Under the pieces are notes generated by a model. That model was not told where the DNA came from. It worked only from the letters and a program-made list of their open reading frames with translations, and did no database searches. A DNA stretch of 64,000 nt from Heterobilharzia americana (Eukaryota > Platyhelminthes > Trematoda > Strigeidida > Schistosomatidae): assembly GCA_944470555.2 (NCBI GenBank), contig OX104131.1, positions 12,516,515-12,580,514 of the forward strand, given 5' to 3'. Shown here piece by piece: positions 61,801 to 63,152 of this stretch. The first letter of the stretch is position 1. The number at the start of each line of letters is the position of its first letter. A program made the position numbers and the translations under genes.

Positions 61801-63152
61801 GAAGCGCTAGATTAATTCTATCTGGAGGTTTCTGAAAATTTACAAGTTGATTTTGGGTTGGAGGAGTCCCATACTAGGATGAAACAGCTCCCCAGTGCTC
61901 CCAGGTTTCCAATGTTCTTCCAACTGACGCCAGTCCATGAGGAATTCCAACCTAAAATCAATTAATAAACCTCCACAAACCTCCAGATAGGATTTTTCTT
62001 ATTGGTTGATAGATTTGGTCTATGTCTACAAATCTGTTGGTTGCTGACTGACCTGAATGTCAAGCTTCTAAGAATCCTCTGATATTCTTTATATTTCCTC
62101 TGTCCAAGGATTTATACACGTATGTTTCCCTGAAGACAAACTTTCATGCACTGTGATCAGCACGTAAGCTTTAATAGATATATCGGCCAACGTGCGGTGA
62201 TCAATTTGTGGGCACAAGTCAGTCTTACAGTGAATCAGTTGAAAAATGGAAATATTGGCATTTAAGTCTCTGACTACAGAATTCAATGGTATAAAGTCTC
62301 CTCAAGGTAAAACTATAACTGAAAACCAAAATGTGTCTACAACAATGAGAAAAGAGAGTGACTTTAATGGTTACCCTTGCAACTGCTGAAATAACCAATC
62401 AGGTCTCAGTAGGTTGACCAGATGGGTGGTTTTTTTTATAAAATGGAGGAACGCACTTGGTTGTCACAGCAATCGCTAGGGCGCCTTTGAAGTCACTCAG
62501 ATAAGGCCTTCACTACAGTAACTAGGCCTTAAATATCTCCAATATATAATTCATATAGGCTTTGGTAACTTACTTCATAAACCTAAATTTGTCGCTAACT
62601 TCAAAGTTTTCTGATCACATGACTTGTTTAGCTATTGTGGAAATATAGTACACATACACAGACGAACACGATTCAAAATATACAACTATTCAGCCACTTT
62701 TTAATCACATCACAGATTTGCAATATTGATAAATTGCAATGAACATTGGTGACAACATTCATTGCTTACGATACTTTCCACCAGTAAACTGGCATTCTAT
62801 ATCTAATAGTTGTGTTTACAAATGCTGAGGAGTCCTCTGAGAAAAGAAAAAGATGAGAATAGCTAGTCAATGCTGGTTACTTTTCAATGACTCAATGATG
62901 AATTGATATCCCTTTGTAAGTAAAATATTGTTTTAAATTAATGGATAGACTACATCTCTAAGTCATTCAGTTGAAAAACAACTAACCATTAAAACCTCCG
63001 AAAACAACTTGCGGTGGTAACGGCATTCCAGAGGATGAAAGACAACCAGCAGTACTATCCAATGGTGAACCACTTGTAGACAGTGGAGCATCAGCACAAT
63101 ATAATAAGTGATCAAGATAGTCATTAATCGGCAGCTCAAAATCATTTTTATT
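1375..63152 (-). CDS. NPC1: NPC1-like intracellular cholesterol transporter (13 exons, 5' end outside window)
   Basis: Multi-exon gene read right to left. NPC1 is a multi-pass late-endosome/lysosome membrane protein of the RND/Patched family that exports cholesterol handed over by NPC2. Joining 13 exons (listed separately) gives one open frame of 945 codons plus a TAA stop; every junction is GT-AG and every phase agrees. The product aligns end to end with human NPC1 from about residue 480 to the C-terminus as I know it: a GG[YF] lumenal motif, the RS[IV]EDE segment, the sterol-sensing core [67 protein letters not shown] and [14 protein letters not shown]. Missing from the window are the N-terminal sterol-binding domain and first transmembrane region. 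Introns reach about 13 kb and are packed with retroelements. NPC1L1 or another Patched-family member is less likely because the match is continuous, but I cannot separate NPC1 from NPC1L1 formally. Confidence 0.95.
1476..4085. other. Intron, no recognisable element
   Basis: Intron between the last two NPC1 exons. AT-rich, with a short TA run near 3763-3781. The short open frames here (for example the plus-strand one near 2367-2630) look random and low in complexity. Confidence 0.5.
4086..4097. repeat. Target-site duplication, left copy
   Basis: Twelve bases ATATGCATAATC, repeated exactly at 4400-4411 on the other side of the foldback SINE. Length and AT-rich content fit LINE-mediated target-primed insertion. 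Confidence 0.85.
4098..4399 (+). mobile_element. Foldback tRNA-derived SINE with hammerhead ribozyme (complete, with TSD)
   Basis: Short retroposon of 302 bp. Its ends form an inverted repeat: 4127-4183 pairs with 4343-4399 over 57 bp with two mismatches. Inside is a tRNA-like pol III region (A-box like GTGGCTCAATGG, B box GGGTTCGATCC at 4261-4271), then a hammerhead motif at 4296-4341. The element is flanked by a perfect 12-bp direct repeat, ATATGCATAATC, at 4086-4097 and 4400-4411, which is a target-site duplication. The internal part belongs to the same family as the copies near 19.1, 28.6, 39.6, 47.7, 54.1 and 61.6 kb. Known schistosome Sm-alpha SINEs likewise combine a pol III promoter and a hammerhead. 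The 27 bp before the left inverted repeat also appear at 54.4 kb, so they belong to the element. Confidence 0.88.
4296..4341 (+). ncRNA. Hammerhead ribozyme motif (intact core)
   Basis: Stem I is GCACTG (4296-4301) with CAGTGC (4336-4341), perfect over 6 bp. The core CTGAGGA is at 4302-4308. Stem II is GTCC (4309-4312) with GGAC (4320-4323) around a 7-nt loop. GAAA is at 4324-4327. Stem III is minimal: A4327-T4334 and C4328-G4333 closing an AGCT loop. The predicted cut is after C4335. All invariant hammerhead positions (CUGANGA, GAAA, UH) are present. A very short stem III is typical of schistosome SINE hammerheads, which often act as dimers or need tertiary contacts. Confidence 0.85.
4400..4411. 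repeat. Target-site duplication, right copy
   Basis: Exact copy of 4086-4097, marking the right boundary of the foldback SINE. Confidence 0.85.
4412..6240. other. Intron, no recognisable element
   Basis: AT-rich intron sequence with no open frame, tRNA-like box or retroelement signature that I could recognise, apart from weak inverted similarity between about 4803-4850 and 5212-5260. Confidence 0.4.
6335..6595. mobile_element. Sm-alpha-type hammerhead SINE, inverted pair (degenerate)
   Basis: Second SINE family. On the minus strand, 6362-6420 contains CTGATGAGTCC, a TAAATA loop and GGATGAAAC, the classic schistosome hammerhead arrangement; the cleavage-site UH is replaced by AG, so it is probably inactive. 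At about 6545-6590 the same ribozyme and flank recur on the plus strand (TCTAAATAAGACAAAATGCATG, then TGGATTCC), more decayed, with G12 of the core changed to A. The two halves face each other as an inverted pair. Confidence 0.65.
6734..6896 (-). CDS. NPC1: NPC1 exon l (last two membrane helices)
   Basis: 163 nt, phase 0 in (ATCTAG|ATTCTT) and phase 1 out (TTTG|GTAAGT). It encodes [18 protein letters not shown], then [18 protein letters not shown] and [13 protein letters not shown]. It matches human [22 protein letters not shown] and LIFLPVLLSYIG. The family's VFSG at the start is replaced by ILRG. Confidence 0.96.
7088..7253 (+). mobile_element. Degenerate hammerhead SINE fragment
   Basis: Contains a decayed copy of the SINE ribozyme region (AAGAGTCCGATATTAGAACAAAAC) and the typical 3' end (CTCCCAGGTTATCCAA, then CCATGATGAATACC). 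The core has lost CTGA and GAAA, so no activity is expected. Confidence 0.55.
7733..8436 (-). mobile_element. LINE-A (non-LTR retrotransposon), 3' fragment
   Basis: Minus-strand 3' part of the commonest LINE here, 5'-truncated at about 8436. The frame 8243-8461 encodes [20 protein letters not shown] and VSFTYLGKA, the conserved segment after the RT palm; lower down are [21 protein letters not shown] shadows of the terminal RT region. The 3' end falls near CCCTTAGGTTCCTAGTGG. Frame breaks make it a dead copy. Confidence 0.8.
8437..9489. other. Intron, no recognisable element
   Basis: No retroelement, exon or repeat recognised between the LINE-A 3' fragment and the LINE-B 5' region. Confidence 0.4.
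9490..10573 (+). mobile_element. LINE-B, 5' part (UTR and endonuclease remnant)
   Basis: 9500-9830 closely resembles 31490-31850, another LINE-B copy, and looks like the element's 5' leader (GACGTGGTGGT..GGGTTTGC). 10190-10570 translates in broken frames to pieces of an apurinic-type endonuclease ([23 protein letters not shown]). The copy is interrupted at about 10574 by LINE-A, and LINE-B sequence resumes near 11880. Confidence 0.65.
10574..11874 (+). mobile_element. LINE-A copy nested in LINE-B
   Basis: 5'-truncated LINE-A. The frame 10725-11261 is a reverse transcriptase N-part: [53 protein letters not shown], then [24 protein letters not shown]. An internal deletion near 11285-11315 removes the catalytic palm, jumping to the later [14 protein letters not shown] region. 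The copy ends in GGGAC followed by an (AAT)n tail (about 11844-11870), a simple-repeat tail typical of several LINE clades. It cannot be autonomous. Confidence 0.85.
11880..14050 (+). mobile_element. LINE-B, 3' part (RT remnants and 3' UTR)
   Basis: Continues LINE-B after the LINE-A insertion. Successive broken frames encode the pre-RT region ([19 protein letters not shown]), the linker (12282-12554), [15 protein letters not shown] (12551-12760), the palm [11 protein letters not shown] (12990-13020) and [13 protein letters not shown] (13316-13360). The 3' end (13780-14050) shares its GGTGATATGGCTGAAAATCA and GTGGCAACTTGAACCGATG sequences with the LINE-B 3' ends near 27.5, 31.1, 32.5 and 55.8 kb. 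Many stops and frameshifts; inactive. Confidence 0.75.
14313..14426 (-). CDS. NPC1: NPC1 exon k (GISVEFC helix)
   Basis: 114 nt, 38 codons, phase 0 at both ends (GTTATAG|GCTTTG; TCT|GTAAGT). It encodes [16 protein letters not shown] followed by [15 protein letters not shown]. Human NPC1 has GISVEFCSHITRAF and ERAEEALAHMGSS. The Glu in this helix lies in the region implicated in proton coupling in RND relatives. Confidence 0.96.
15061..15448. repeat. Unclassified inverted repeat (about 140-bp arms)
   Basis: Left arm about 15061-15210 and right arm about 15309-15448 are reverse complements at roughly 85% by eye, with a spacer near 100 bp. Shared landmarks: GGAAAGCCACTGG against CCAGTGGCTTTCC, and GGTTATCGTCTACAACATCA against TGATGTTGTAGACGATAACC. 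No ribozyme or tRNA-like box was recognised. It could be a small foldback element or a LINE fragment pair. Confidence 0.7.
15450..16935. other. Intron, nothing clearly recognisable
   Basis: No exon or retroelement recognised. A 78-codon plus-strand frame at 16663-16899 contains [17 protein letters not shown], which does not match a family I know. Confidence 0.35.
16940..17130 (+). mobile_element. Degenerate hammerhead SINE
   Basis: Recognisable tRNA-like start (GACCTAGTAGCTGG), decayed ribozyme (TTAGGAGTCCTATACTAGGAAAAGAAAGCTGTCC) and 3' end (AACTGATGTCAGTCTGCGACG). CTGA is changed to CTTA and stem II is broken, so it is inactive. Confidence 0.6.
17443..17504. repeat. (AC)n microsatellite
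   Basis: About 31 AC units in a row, next to NPC1 exon j. It creates meaningless VCVC and THTH open frames on the two strands. Confidence 0.98.
17559..17790 (-). CDS. NPC1: NPC1 exon j (transmembrane block, VFYEQYL)
   Basis: 232 nt, phase 2 in (AATTTAAG|TGTATT) and phase 0 out (GTG|GTAAGT). It begins [16 protein letters not shown] and runs through three hydrophobic helices to [25 protein letters not shown] and W.ISLNA.SLVNLV are near-invariant in NPC1 proteins. An (AC)n microsatellite lies about 55 bp beyond the donor. Confidence 0.97.
18060..18310. mobile_element. Sm-alpha-type SINE, inverted pair (degenerate)
   Basis: Minus-strand ribozyme remnant near 18069-18092 (GAAGAGTCCCAAATAGGGTGAAAC) followed by the tRNA-like body in reverse. 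A plus-strand remnant at 18258-18300 reads AGTCCTAAATAGGGCGAAAC, then GCATG. Both lack an intact CTGANGA. The head-to-head layout repeats that at 6335-6595. Confidence 0.55.
18736..19136 (-). mobile_element. Hammerhead SINE, minus copy
   Basis: Nearly full-length. On the minus strand the ribozyme region (about 18827-18880) reads CTGAAGA, GAAAC, ATGTGTC, with stem I pairing through GTACTG and TAGTGC; stem II is degenerate. The reversed B-box region is near 18893-18910. The far end matches the long body (CGACTTCTCATTGGAACTT, TAGTCACCAACGAGCACTAG) shared with copies at 28.8, 47.6, 54.3 and 61.8 kb. Confidence 0.75.
19137..19445 (+). mobile_element. Foldback hammerhead SINE, plus copy
   Basis: Begins GATTTGTGGGGATTTACTAATTTCAGG and a left inverted end (GGTTGGTATTCATCA) matching the right end GAAGAATACCAACCTGAAAT. 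Inside are the tRNA-like box region and a ribozyme remnant (CTGAGGAGCCCCATACTAGGACAAAAC) with G12 of GAAA changed to A, so inactive. It lies tail to tail with the minus copy just before it. Confidence 0.75.
20511..20756 (-). CDS. NPC1: NPC1 exon i (lumenal domain, AxYFMxYH motif)
   Basis: 246 nt, phase 2 at both ends (ACCTCCAG|TGGAAA; TACAG|GTTAGT). It encodes [11 protein letters not shown], then [19 protein letters not shown], a helix of the [12 protein letters not shown] type and finally TVFPY. Human NPC1 has GATYFMTYHTVLQTSADFI and RVFPYS. The split codon at the end completes the S of the next exon's [11 protein letters not shown]. Confidence 0.96.
20930..21725. other. Possible unclassified repeat
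   Basis: Higher GC and coding-like texture than the surrounding intron, for example a plus-strand 60-codon frame at 21286-21468 and the segment 21480-21720. I suspect retroelement sequence, perhaps a LINE or LTR leader, but recognise no domain and cannot name a family. Confidence 0.25.
21973..22218 (-). CDS. NPC1: NPC1 exon h (Cys-rich lumenal domain)
   Basis: 246 nt, phase 2 in and phase 2 out (AAAGG|GTATGT). It encodes [24 protein letters not shown], several lumenal cysteines (CPPN, CITC) and [12 protein letters not shown] chose the acceptor ...AATTATAG|TTCATGG because it keeps the spacing to SSW.DDYFDW identical to human NPC1 (17 residues). A second in-frame acceptor (ACAAG|TGTT, exon start 22239) would add seven residues. 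The open frame continues further upstream to 22274 but is out of phase with the previous exon there. Confidence 0.92.
22530..22950 (-). mobile_element. Hammerhead SINE, minus copy (degenerate)
   Basis: Contains the reversed tRNA-like region (CAGTTGCTGGGTCGTTAAGTT), the body (TCATGGTTTCTCACTAGAACTT, TCTCACTAATGAGTACTA), and a reversed foldback end with ribozyme remnant at 22845-22925 (minus strand CCGAGGAG and GACAAAGC). Core bases are lost. Confidence 0.6.
23731..24544 (+). mobile_element. LINE-A 3' fragment with A-rich repeat tail
   Basis: 5'-truncated at about 23731; ends in an (AAT)-type tail near 24526-24544. 23792-23983 encodes [37 protein letters not shown] and then shifts frame ([15 protein letters not shown], stop). 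The downstream region encodes [20 protein letters not shown] sequence in another frame. It is nearly identical to 50115-50870, including the same frameshift and stop. Confidence 0.85.
24890..24980 (+). mobile_element. Fragment of third SINE family
   Basis: GATAGGATTCGGTCTGCACT followed by CAGGACTAGATAACATGAAA matches the start of the element at 63589-63850. Only the 5' end is present. Confidence 0.5.
26056..26419 (-). CDS. NPC1: NPC1 exon g (seventh-helix region into Cys-rich lumenal domain)
   Basis: 364 nt, phase 1 in (ACATTCAG|CATCAC) and phase 2 out (TTC|GTAAGT). It encodes [19 protein letters not shown] (a membrane helix), then [34 protein letters not shown] and [10 protein letters not shown]. 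The GLDQ, LSMP.DSYM, GPPVYFV and CGG.GC motifs are the family signature of the C-terminal lumenal domain. The exon ends at STYANS. Confidence 0.97.
26690..27575 (+). mobile_element. LINE-B 3' fragment
   Basis: 26700-26760 encodes [18 protein letters not shown], the RT catalytic YADD-type box with Gly for Ala, then [15 protein letters not shown] (26908-26960) and [12 protein letters not shown] (27150-27185). The 3' UTR at 27480-27575 matches other LINE-B ends. Frames are broken. Confidence 0.75.
27760..27905 (-). mobile_element. Sm-alpha-type SINE fragment
   Basis: Minus-strand ribozyme remnant near 27765-27805 with CTGACGAGTCCC and AAAAT in place of GAAAC, followed by the reversed tRNA-like region (GCATTGAGACTCAAAGCC). 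Probably inactive because G12 is lost. Confidence 0.6.
28191..28485 (-). CDS. NPC1: NPC1 exon f (cytosolic linker, expanded)
   Basis: 295 nt, phase 0 in (TTTGTAG|GCTCGC) and phase 1 out (TCAT|GTAAGT). It opens [11 protein letters not shown], matching the human KNRLDIFCCV, and then continues for about 85 very polar residues rich in Asn, Asp and Ser with no recognised domain. Human NPC1 has roughly 25-30 residues in this linker. The sequence is compositionally biased and probably disordered. Confidence 0.88.
28550..29095. mobile_element. Hammerhead SINE, inverted pair
   Basis: 28550-28915 is a near-complete minus copy. Its ribozyme (28614-28665, minus) keeps CTGAGGA and stem II GTCC/GGAC but has TAAA in place of GAAA. 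28915-29095 is a plus copy containing TTGAGGA and GACGAAAAAGC, also decayed, ending in CCAACTGATGTCAGTTC. Both ends carry the same reversed 3' sequence, so the pair forms a long hairpin. Confidence 0.75.
29100..30879. other. Intron, nothing clearly recognisable
   Basis: AT-rich intron with a C-run near 30530-30540 and a CT-rich tract near 30281-30293. The 96-codon plus frame at 30473-30763 shows no known domain. Confidence 0.35.
30880..31190 (+). mobile_element. LINE-B 3' end fragment
   Basis: Contains the terminal ORF remnant (ATGACATGACTGACAATAAG and CACAATGGTGCAAATG) and the 3' UTR landmarks CAGACTTGAACCAGTACACT and GAGGTTCTGCGTTGG shared with the other LINE-B ends. Confidence 0.55.
31490..32650 (+). 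mobile_element. LINE-B copy with internal deletion
   Basis: 31490-31850 is the 5' leader, as at 9500-9830. At about 31853 it jumps to the late RT region: 31855-32067 encodes [40 protein letters not shown] and [20 protein letters not shown]. It then continues through RSIACV and [21 protein letters not shown] segments in broken frames to the 3' UTR near 32470-32640. Most of the endonuclease and RT catalytic region is missing. Confidence 0.8.
32900..33010 (-). mobile_element. tRNA-like SINE fragment
   Basis: On the minus strand a B-box-like TAGTTCAAACCC follows GTACTGGGTGATTAG, consistent with a tRNA-derived SINE head. No body could be traced. Confidence 0.35.
33150..33310 (-). mobile_element. 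LINE-B-like RT fragment
   Basis: The minus frame contains [20 protein letters not shown], related to the EHVDHFTYLGS segment of LINE-B. Short and isolated. Confidence 0.5.
33631..33758 (-). CDS. NPC1: NPC1 exon e (last helices of sterol-sensing domain)
   Basis: 128 nt, phase 1 in and phase 0 out (GCA|GTAAGT). It encodes [19 protein letters not shown] followed by [24 protein letters not shown]. Human NPC1 reads GALSVMPAVHTFSLFAGLA with FIDFLLQ following. The exon lies only about 200 bp outside the left arm of the first large palindrome and more than 13 kb from the previous exon. Confidence 0.95.
33965..35115 (-). mobile_element. Penelope-like element fragment (mirror copy)
   Basis: Reverse-complement duplicate of 37040-38190, carrying the same motifs on the minus strand (for example [18 protein letters not shown] at about 35070-35015). 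Confidence 0.85.
33965..35508. repeat. Large inverted duplication 1, left arm
   Basis: 1544 bp that is the reverse complement of 36647-38190 with constant coordinate sum (72155), so no net indel, and almost no mismatches seen (one near 35107, one at 35504). It contains a minus-strand Penelope-like fragment (33965-35115) and, at 35308-35504, the 5' portion of a plus-oriented LINE-A. The frame 35120-35365 (minus) is identical to 36790-37035 (plus). Confidence 0.95.
35509..36847 (-). mobile_element. LINE-A copy spanning the palindrome spacer
   Basis: Minus-strand LINE-A running from about 36847 (5' truncation at the TATCAAATAACCAGG position also seen at 10574) to about 35546. It includes 36373-36170, [20 protein letters not shown], and [12 protein letters not shown]. 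Near 35505-35543 a 39-bp piece of LINE-A lies in the opposite orientation, marking the turn of the foldback. An AGGT tetranucleotide run occurs at 35600-35622. Frames are broken. Confidence 0.8.
36647..38190. repeat. Large inverted duplication 1, right arm
   Basis: Mirror of 33965-35508. It contains the 5' portion of a minus-oriented LINE-A (36647-36847) that continues without a break into the spacer, and a plus-strand Penelope-like fragment (37040-38190). Outside the arm, 38213-38390 is a diverged direct repeat of 37985-38190, and flank similarity to 33840-33964 resumes at about 38447. Confidence 0.95.
37040..38190 (+). mobile_element. Penelope-like element fragment
   Basis: 37070-37140 encodes [20 protein letters not shown] (the SFDV.SLFTNIP RT motif), 37276-37300 [12 protein letters not shown] (RT YxDD box), 37455-37520 [17 protein letters not shown], and 37895-37940 [15 protein letters not shown] (start of a GIY-YIG nuclease). 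These motifs in this order define Penelope-like retroelements. Several stops and frameshifts make it inactive. The mirror copy occupies 33965-35115 on the minus strand. Confidence 0.85.
39012..39079. repeat. (TA)n microsatellite
   Basis: About 34 TA units. Its length may be collapsed or variable in the assembly. Confidence 0.98.
39552..39835. mobile_element. Foldback hammerhead SINE
   Basis: The minus half (39552-39680) carries the reversed 3' end and an intact-looking ribozyme. The plus half (39700-39835) carries a decayed ribozyme (CCTTATACTAGAACGAAACG), then GCGATGAACACCAACCTGAAATC and AATCCGCAAAGCCTCC. The tRNA-like body is mostly missing, so the two 3' ends face each other closely. Confidence 0.75.
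39611..39656 (-). ncRNA. Hammerhead ribozyme motif (core intact)
   Basis: Read on the minus strand: stem I GCACTG with CAATGC (one C-A mismatch), core CTGAGGA, stem II GTCC/GGAC with a CGTACTA loop, GAAA, a minimal stem III (A-U plus a U.G wobble around AGCT), and a UC cleavage site. All invariant core bases are present, but stems I and III are weaker than in the 4296-4341 copy. Confidence 0.7.
39845..40176. repeat. PLE terminal inverted repeat, low-coordinate copy
   Basis: Reverse complement of 41684-42015 with few mismatches and no indel. Penelope-like elements often carry long terminal repeats in direct or inverted orientation. Confidence 0.92.
41684..42015. repeat. PLE terminal inverted repeat, high-coordinate copy
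   Basis: Reads on the plus strand through CCTGAAGAAACTCGG (41924-41938) and CATGCGAAACGTTGG (41949-41963), the skeleton of a hammerhead (CTGANGA, then GAAAC) in which stem II no longer pairs. Pseudo-LTRs of Penelope-like elements are known to carry hammerheads. Confidence 0.85.
42016..43614. other. Intron, nothing clearly recognisable
   Basis: No exon, retroelement motif or long inverted repeat recognised. The overlapping frames on both strands at 42095-42424 show no known domain. Confidence 0.35.
43615..43745 (-). mobile_element. Sm-alpha-type SINE fragment with near-complete hammerhead
   Basis: On the minus strand: ATCCAG, CTGACGA, GTCC, a CGGGTA loop, GGAT, GAAAT, GCGCC, TC, CTGGTA. Stem I pairs CCAG with CTGG, the core CUGANGA and GAAA are intact, and the UC cleavage site is present; 15.2-16.2 is a U.C mismatch. 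The reversed tRNA-like region (GTGGGTCAAACTCAGTACCC) follows at 43702-43722. Confidence 0.6.
43746..45044. other. Intron, nothing clearly recognisable
   Basis: No feature recognised in this stretch. Confidence 0.35.
45045..45296. mobile_element. Foldback tRNA-like element
   Basis: Left end 45045-45110 and right end 45229-45296 are imperfect inverted repeats: GATACTGGGTGATGACTGAA against TTCAATTGTCACCCGGTATC, and GGATTCAAACCAGC against GCTGGTTGGAATCC. The right half has tRNA-like TCGAACCGGATACCCCGTGG and GGTTCGAATT boxes. No hammerhead was seen. Confidence 0.6.
45297..46906. other. Intron, nothing clearly recognisable
   Basis: AT-rich intron upstream of the exon d donor, with no supported feature. 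Confidence 0.35.
46907..47387 (-). CDS. NPC1: NPC1 exon d (sterol-sensing domain core with polyQ insertion)
   Basis: 481 nt, phase 0 in (TTTCAG|GTTGAT) and phase 1 out (TGTG|GTAAGT). It begins [19 protein letters not shown] and carries the hallmark [20 protein letters not shown], in which the proline equivalent to human P691 and the GVDN motif are kept. After HEFEHGHDL it has about 60 extra residues, rich in Asn, Ser and Gln (with a QPQQQQQQH run), then returns to the family at [17 protein letters not shown]. Human NPC1 has only a short loop here. The exon is the longest in the window. Confidence 0.96.
47560..47985 (+). mobile_element. Hammerhead SINE, near full length
   Basis: Full body (from GTGCTCATTGGTGACTAGC through GAAATATGCACTACTGG), tRNA-like region (AACGGTAACGTGTTCGG, B box GGGTTCAATCC at 47820-47830) and ribozyme remnant at 47858-47905. 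The core reads CCGAGGA with GACAAAAC, so U4 and G12 are mutated and it should be inactive. A G-run occurs at about 47837-47845. Confidence 0.75.
48170..50885 (+). mobile_element. LINE-A, longest copy (endonuclease plus RT, broken)
   Basis: Non-LTR retrotransposon. Order: leader to 48270; endonuclease start [11 protein letters not shown] (48270-48305) and [12 protein letters not shown] (48358-48394), [16 protein letters not shown] (48704-48750) and [15 protein letters not shown] (48961-49002); the RT N-part [14 protein letters not shown] (49376-49417), [19 protein letters not shown] and [20 protein letters not shown] (49943-49975), [13 protein letters not shown] (50054-50092, the FADD catalytic box), then [14 protein letters not shown] and [11 protein letters not shown]; and the terminal [14 protein letters not shown]. 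At least five frameshifts or stops, plus an RT deletion at [11 protein letters not shown], make it dead. It ends in GGGACTAATGATAATAATCA. It resembles flatworm RTE-type or related elements; I cannot fix the clade. Confidence 0.9.
50940..51070 (-). mobile_element. tRNA-like SINE fragment
   Basis: On the minus strand a B box TGTTCGAACCCCGC lies at about 50977-50990, after GACTTGGGGATTCAC and CAAGCAGTGGGTCAG. The spacing is loosely tRNA-like. No ribozyme was seen. Confidence 0.4.
52075..52510 (-). mobile_element. LINE-B RT fragment
   Basis: Minus-strand pieces in several frames: [38 protein letters not shown] and CQGCPLIPF, corresponding to the IDQIF..RQVLE, FLDLKGAFDSVDR and RQGCPLSPF motifs of the RT palm. 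Decayed. Confidence 0.65.
52815..52863. repeat. (TTA)n microsatellite
   Basis: About 16 TTA units, 36 bp downstream of the donor of NPC1 exon c. It may derive from a LINE tail, but no LINE body adjoins it. Confidence 0.95.
52899..53027 (-). CDS. NPC1: NPC1 exon c (start of sterol-sensing domain)
   Basis: 129 nt, 43 codons, phase 0 at both ends, flanked by TCTCTTTAG and CTT|GTAAGT. It encodes [15 protein letters not shown] and then a hydrophobic helix ([15 protein letters not shown]) ending in RSWKTIL. It corresponds to the human RSIEDELNRESDSD segment and the first helix of the sterol-sensing domain. A (TTA)n microsatellite lies 36 bp past the donor. Confidence 0.95.
53210..53690 (-). mobile_element. 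LINE-B 3' RT fragment
   Basis: The minus frame contains [20 protein letters not shown] (RT YADD-type box, decayed to CADN) near 53640-53580, followed downstream by the [18 protein letters not shown] region and, in other frames, the FTYLG..IS segment near 53440-53370. Confidence 0.65.
54007..54597. mobile_element. Hammerhead SINE pair: minus copy plus adjoining foldback copy
   Basis: 54007-54375 is a near-complete minus copy. Its ribozyme (54080-54125) reads CTTAGGA with GAAAC and so has lost G5. 54376-54597 is a compact foldback copy: it starts TTGAGGGAGTTGTGAGAATT, the same left end as the element at 4098, turns after TTGTTATTCATCG, enters the plus body at the B-box side, and carries ribozyme GCACTG..CTGAGGA..GTCC/GGAA..GAAAC..TC..CAGTGC, with the first stem II pair broken. 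It ends CCATAACTCCCTCGAAATTC, the reverse of its start. Confidence 0.75.
55118..55265 (-). mobile_element. Degenerate hammerhead SINE fragment
   Basis: Reversed 3' end and ribozyme remnant (AACCTGAGAGCACTGCAGCC, then GTCTCGTCCTGCGACAGC, CTCAGCACTGCG) can be traced, heavily mutated. Confidence 0.45.
55284..55830 (+). mobile_element. LINE-B 3' fragment (mirror copy, cut at arm edge)
   Basis: Plus-strand duplicate of part of 59590-60370, starting abruptly at 55284 where the inverted duplication begins ([12 protein letters not shown] at about 55308-55343). Confidence 0.7.
55284..56881. repeat. Large inverted duplication 2, left arm
   Basis: About 1598 bp, the reverse complement of 58540-60137 (coordinate sum 115421 at the outer end, 115420 at the inner end because of a one-base indel near 56025/59393). 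The frame 55645-55887 is identical to 59534-59776. It contains a LINE-B 3' fragment (55284-55830, plus), unclassified sequence, and at 56820-56881 a SINE 3' end joined to about 32 bp of LINE-A. Confidence 0.95.
56940..57350 (-). mobile_element. Penelope-like RT fragment
   Basis: Minus strand: [20 protein letters not shown] (RT YIDD box) near 57245-57185, then [26 protein letters not shown] and RRSIYRK at 57171-56950. These are the Penelope palm-to-thumb motifs, with frame breaks. It sits in the spacer of inverted duplication 2. Confidence 0.8.
57365..58577 (-). mobile_element. LINE-A copy in palindrome spacer
   Basis: Minus-strand, 5'-truncated at about 58577 (TTTATCAACCTCATTCAACA position) and running to the 3' end near 57365 (TTATTATTTGTCCTTTGGG, the reversed tail). 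It includes the [24 protein letters not shown] segment near 58160-58110. It is near identical to 35546-36060 in the shared part, including an AGGT run at 58089-58113. Confidence 0.85.
58540..60137. repeat. Large inverted duplication 2, right arm
   Basis: Mirror of 55284-56881. Here LINE-B (minus) continues beyond the arm to about 60370, and LINE-A (minus) continues into the spacer, so this arm is embedded in intact context and is probably the original. Confidence 0.95.
59590..60370 (-). mobile_element. LINE-B 3' fragment
   Basis: Minus-strand [14 protein letters not shown] remnant of FTYLGS near 60345-60300, RNLSSNVED near 60290-60255, [12 protein letters not shown] near 60113-60078, then the terminal region and 3' UTR to about 59590. 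It crosses the outer edge of the right arm without interruption. Confidence 0.7.
60655..60827 (-). CDS. NPC1: NPC1 exon b (lumenal domain, TVxxFxVNN segment)
   Basis: 173 nt, phase 1 in and phase 0 out (GAG|GTAAGT). It encodes [18 protein letters not shown], then a helical stretch with [12 protein letters not shown], ending [10 protein letters not shown]. This matches the human segment ending LTISFTAE just before RSIEDE. The acceptor is AAAAAAG with its pyrimidine tract some 10 bases further upstream, weaker than the others but forced by the frame. It sits just outside the right arm of the large palindrome ending at 60137. Confidence 0.9.
61020..61320 (+). mobile_element. tRNA-derived SINE (family without recognised hammerhead)
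   Basis: The head has an A-box-like GTGGCTCGTTGGCTTAGGC (61031-61049) and a perfect B box GGTTCGAACCCC (61075-61086), followed by a non-tRNA body. It lacks a mature tRNA fold (no matching acceptor stem), so it is a SINE rather than a tRNA gene. Confidence 0.65.
61488..61992. mobile_element. Hammerhead SINE, inverted pair
   Basis: 61488-61825 is a minus copy; its ribozyme (61525-61580) has CTGAGGA and GTCC/GGAC but GGAAC instead of GAAAC. 61826-61992 is a foldback plus copy with outer ends ATCTGGAGGTTTCTGAAAAT and ACCTCCACAAACCTCCAGAT in inverted orientation; its ribozyme lost CTGA (TTGGAGGAGTCCC). The long body (CGACTTCTCATTGGAATTTC) is at 61767-61786. Confidence 0.75.
61993..62986. other. 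Intron, nothing clearly recognisable
   Basis: Intron between NPC1 exons a and b, near the exon a donor. No retroelement or repeat recognised. Confidence 0.35.
62987..63152 (-). CDS. NPC1: NPC1 exon a (end of middle lumenal domain)
   Basis: 166 nt, enters in phase 0 after a TTTCTTTTCAG acceptor and leaves in phase 1 at a G|GTTAGT donor. It encodes about 55 residues beginning NKNDFELP, containing DYLDHLLYC, and ending in VVFGGFN. Human NPC1 has the same pattern (DYHTHFLYC ... LVLGGYD), including the paired lumenal cysteines. The preceding exon, expected to carry the CxAPLSP-type motif, was not found up to 64000, so the gene continues upstream of the window. Confidence 0.92.
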
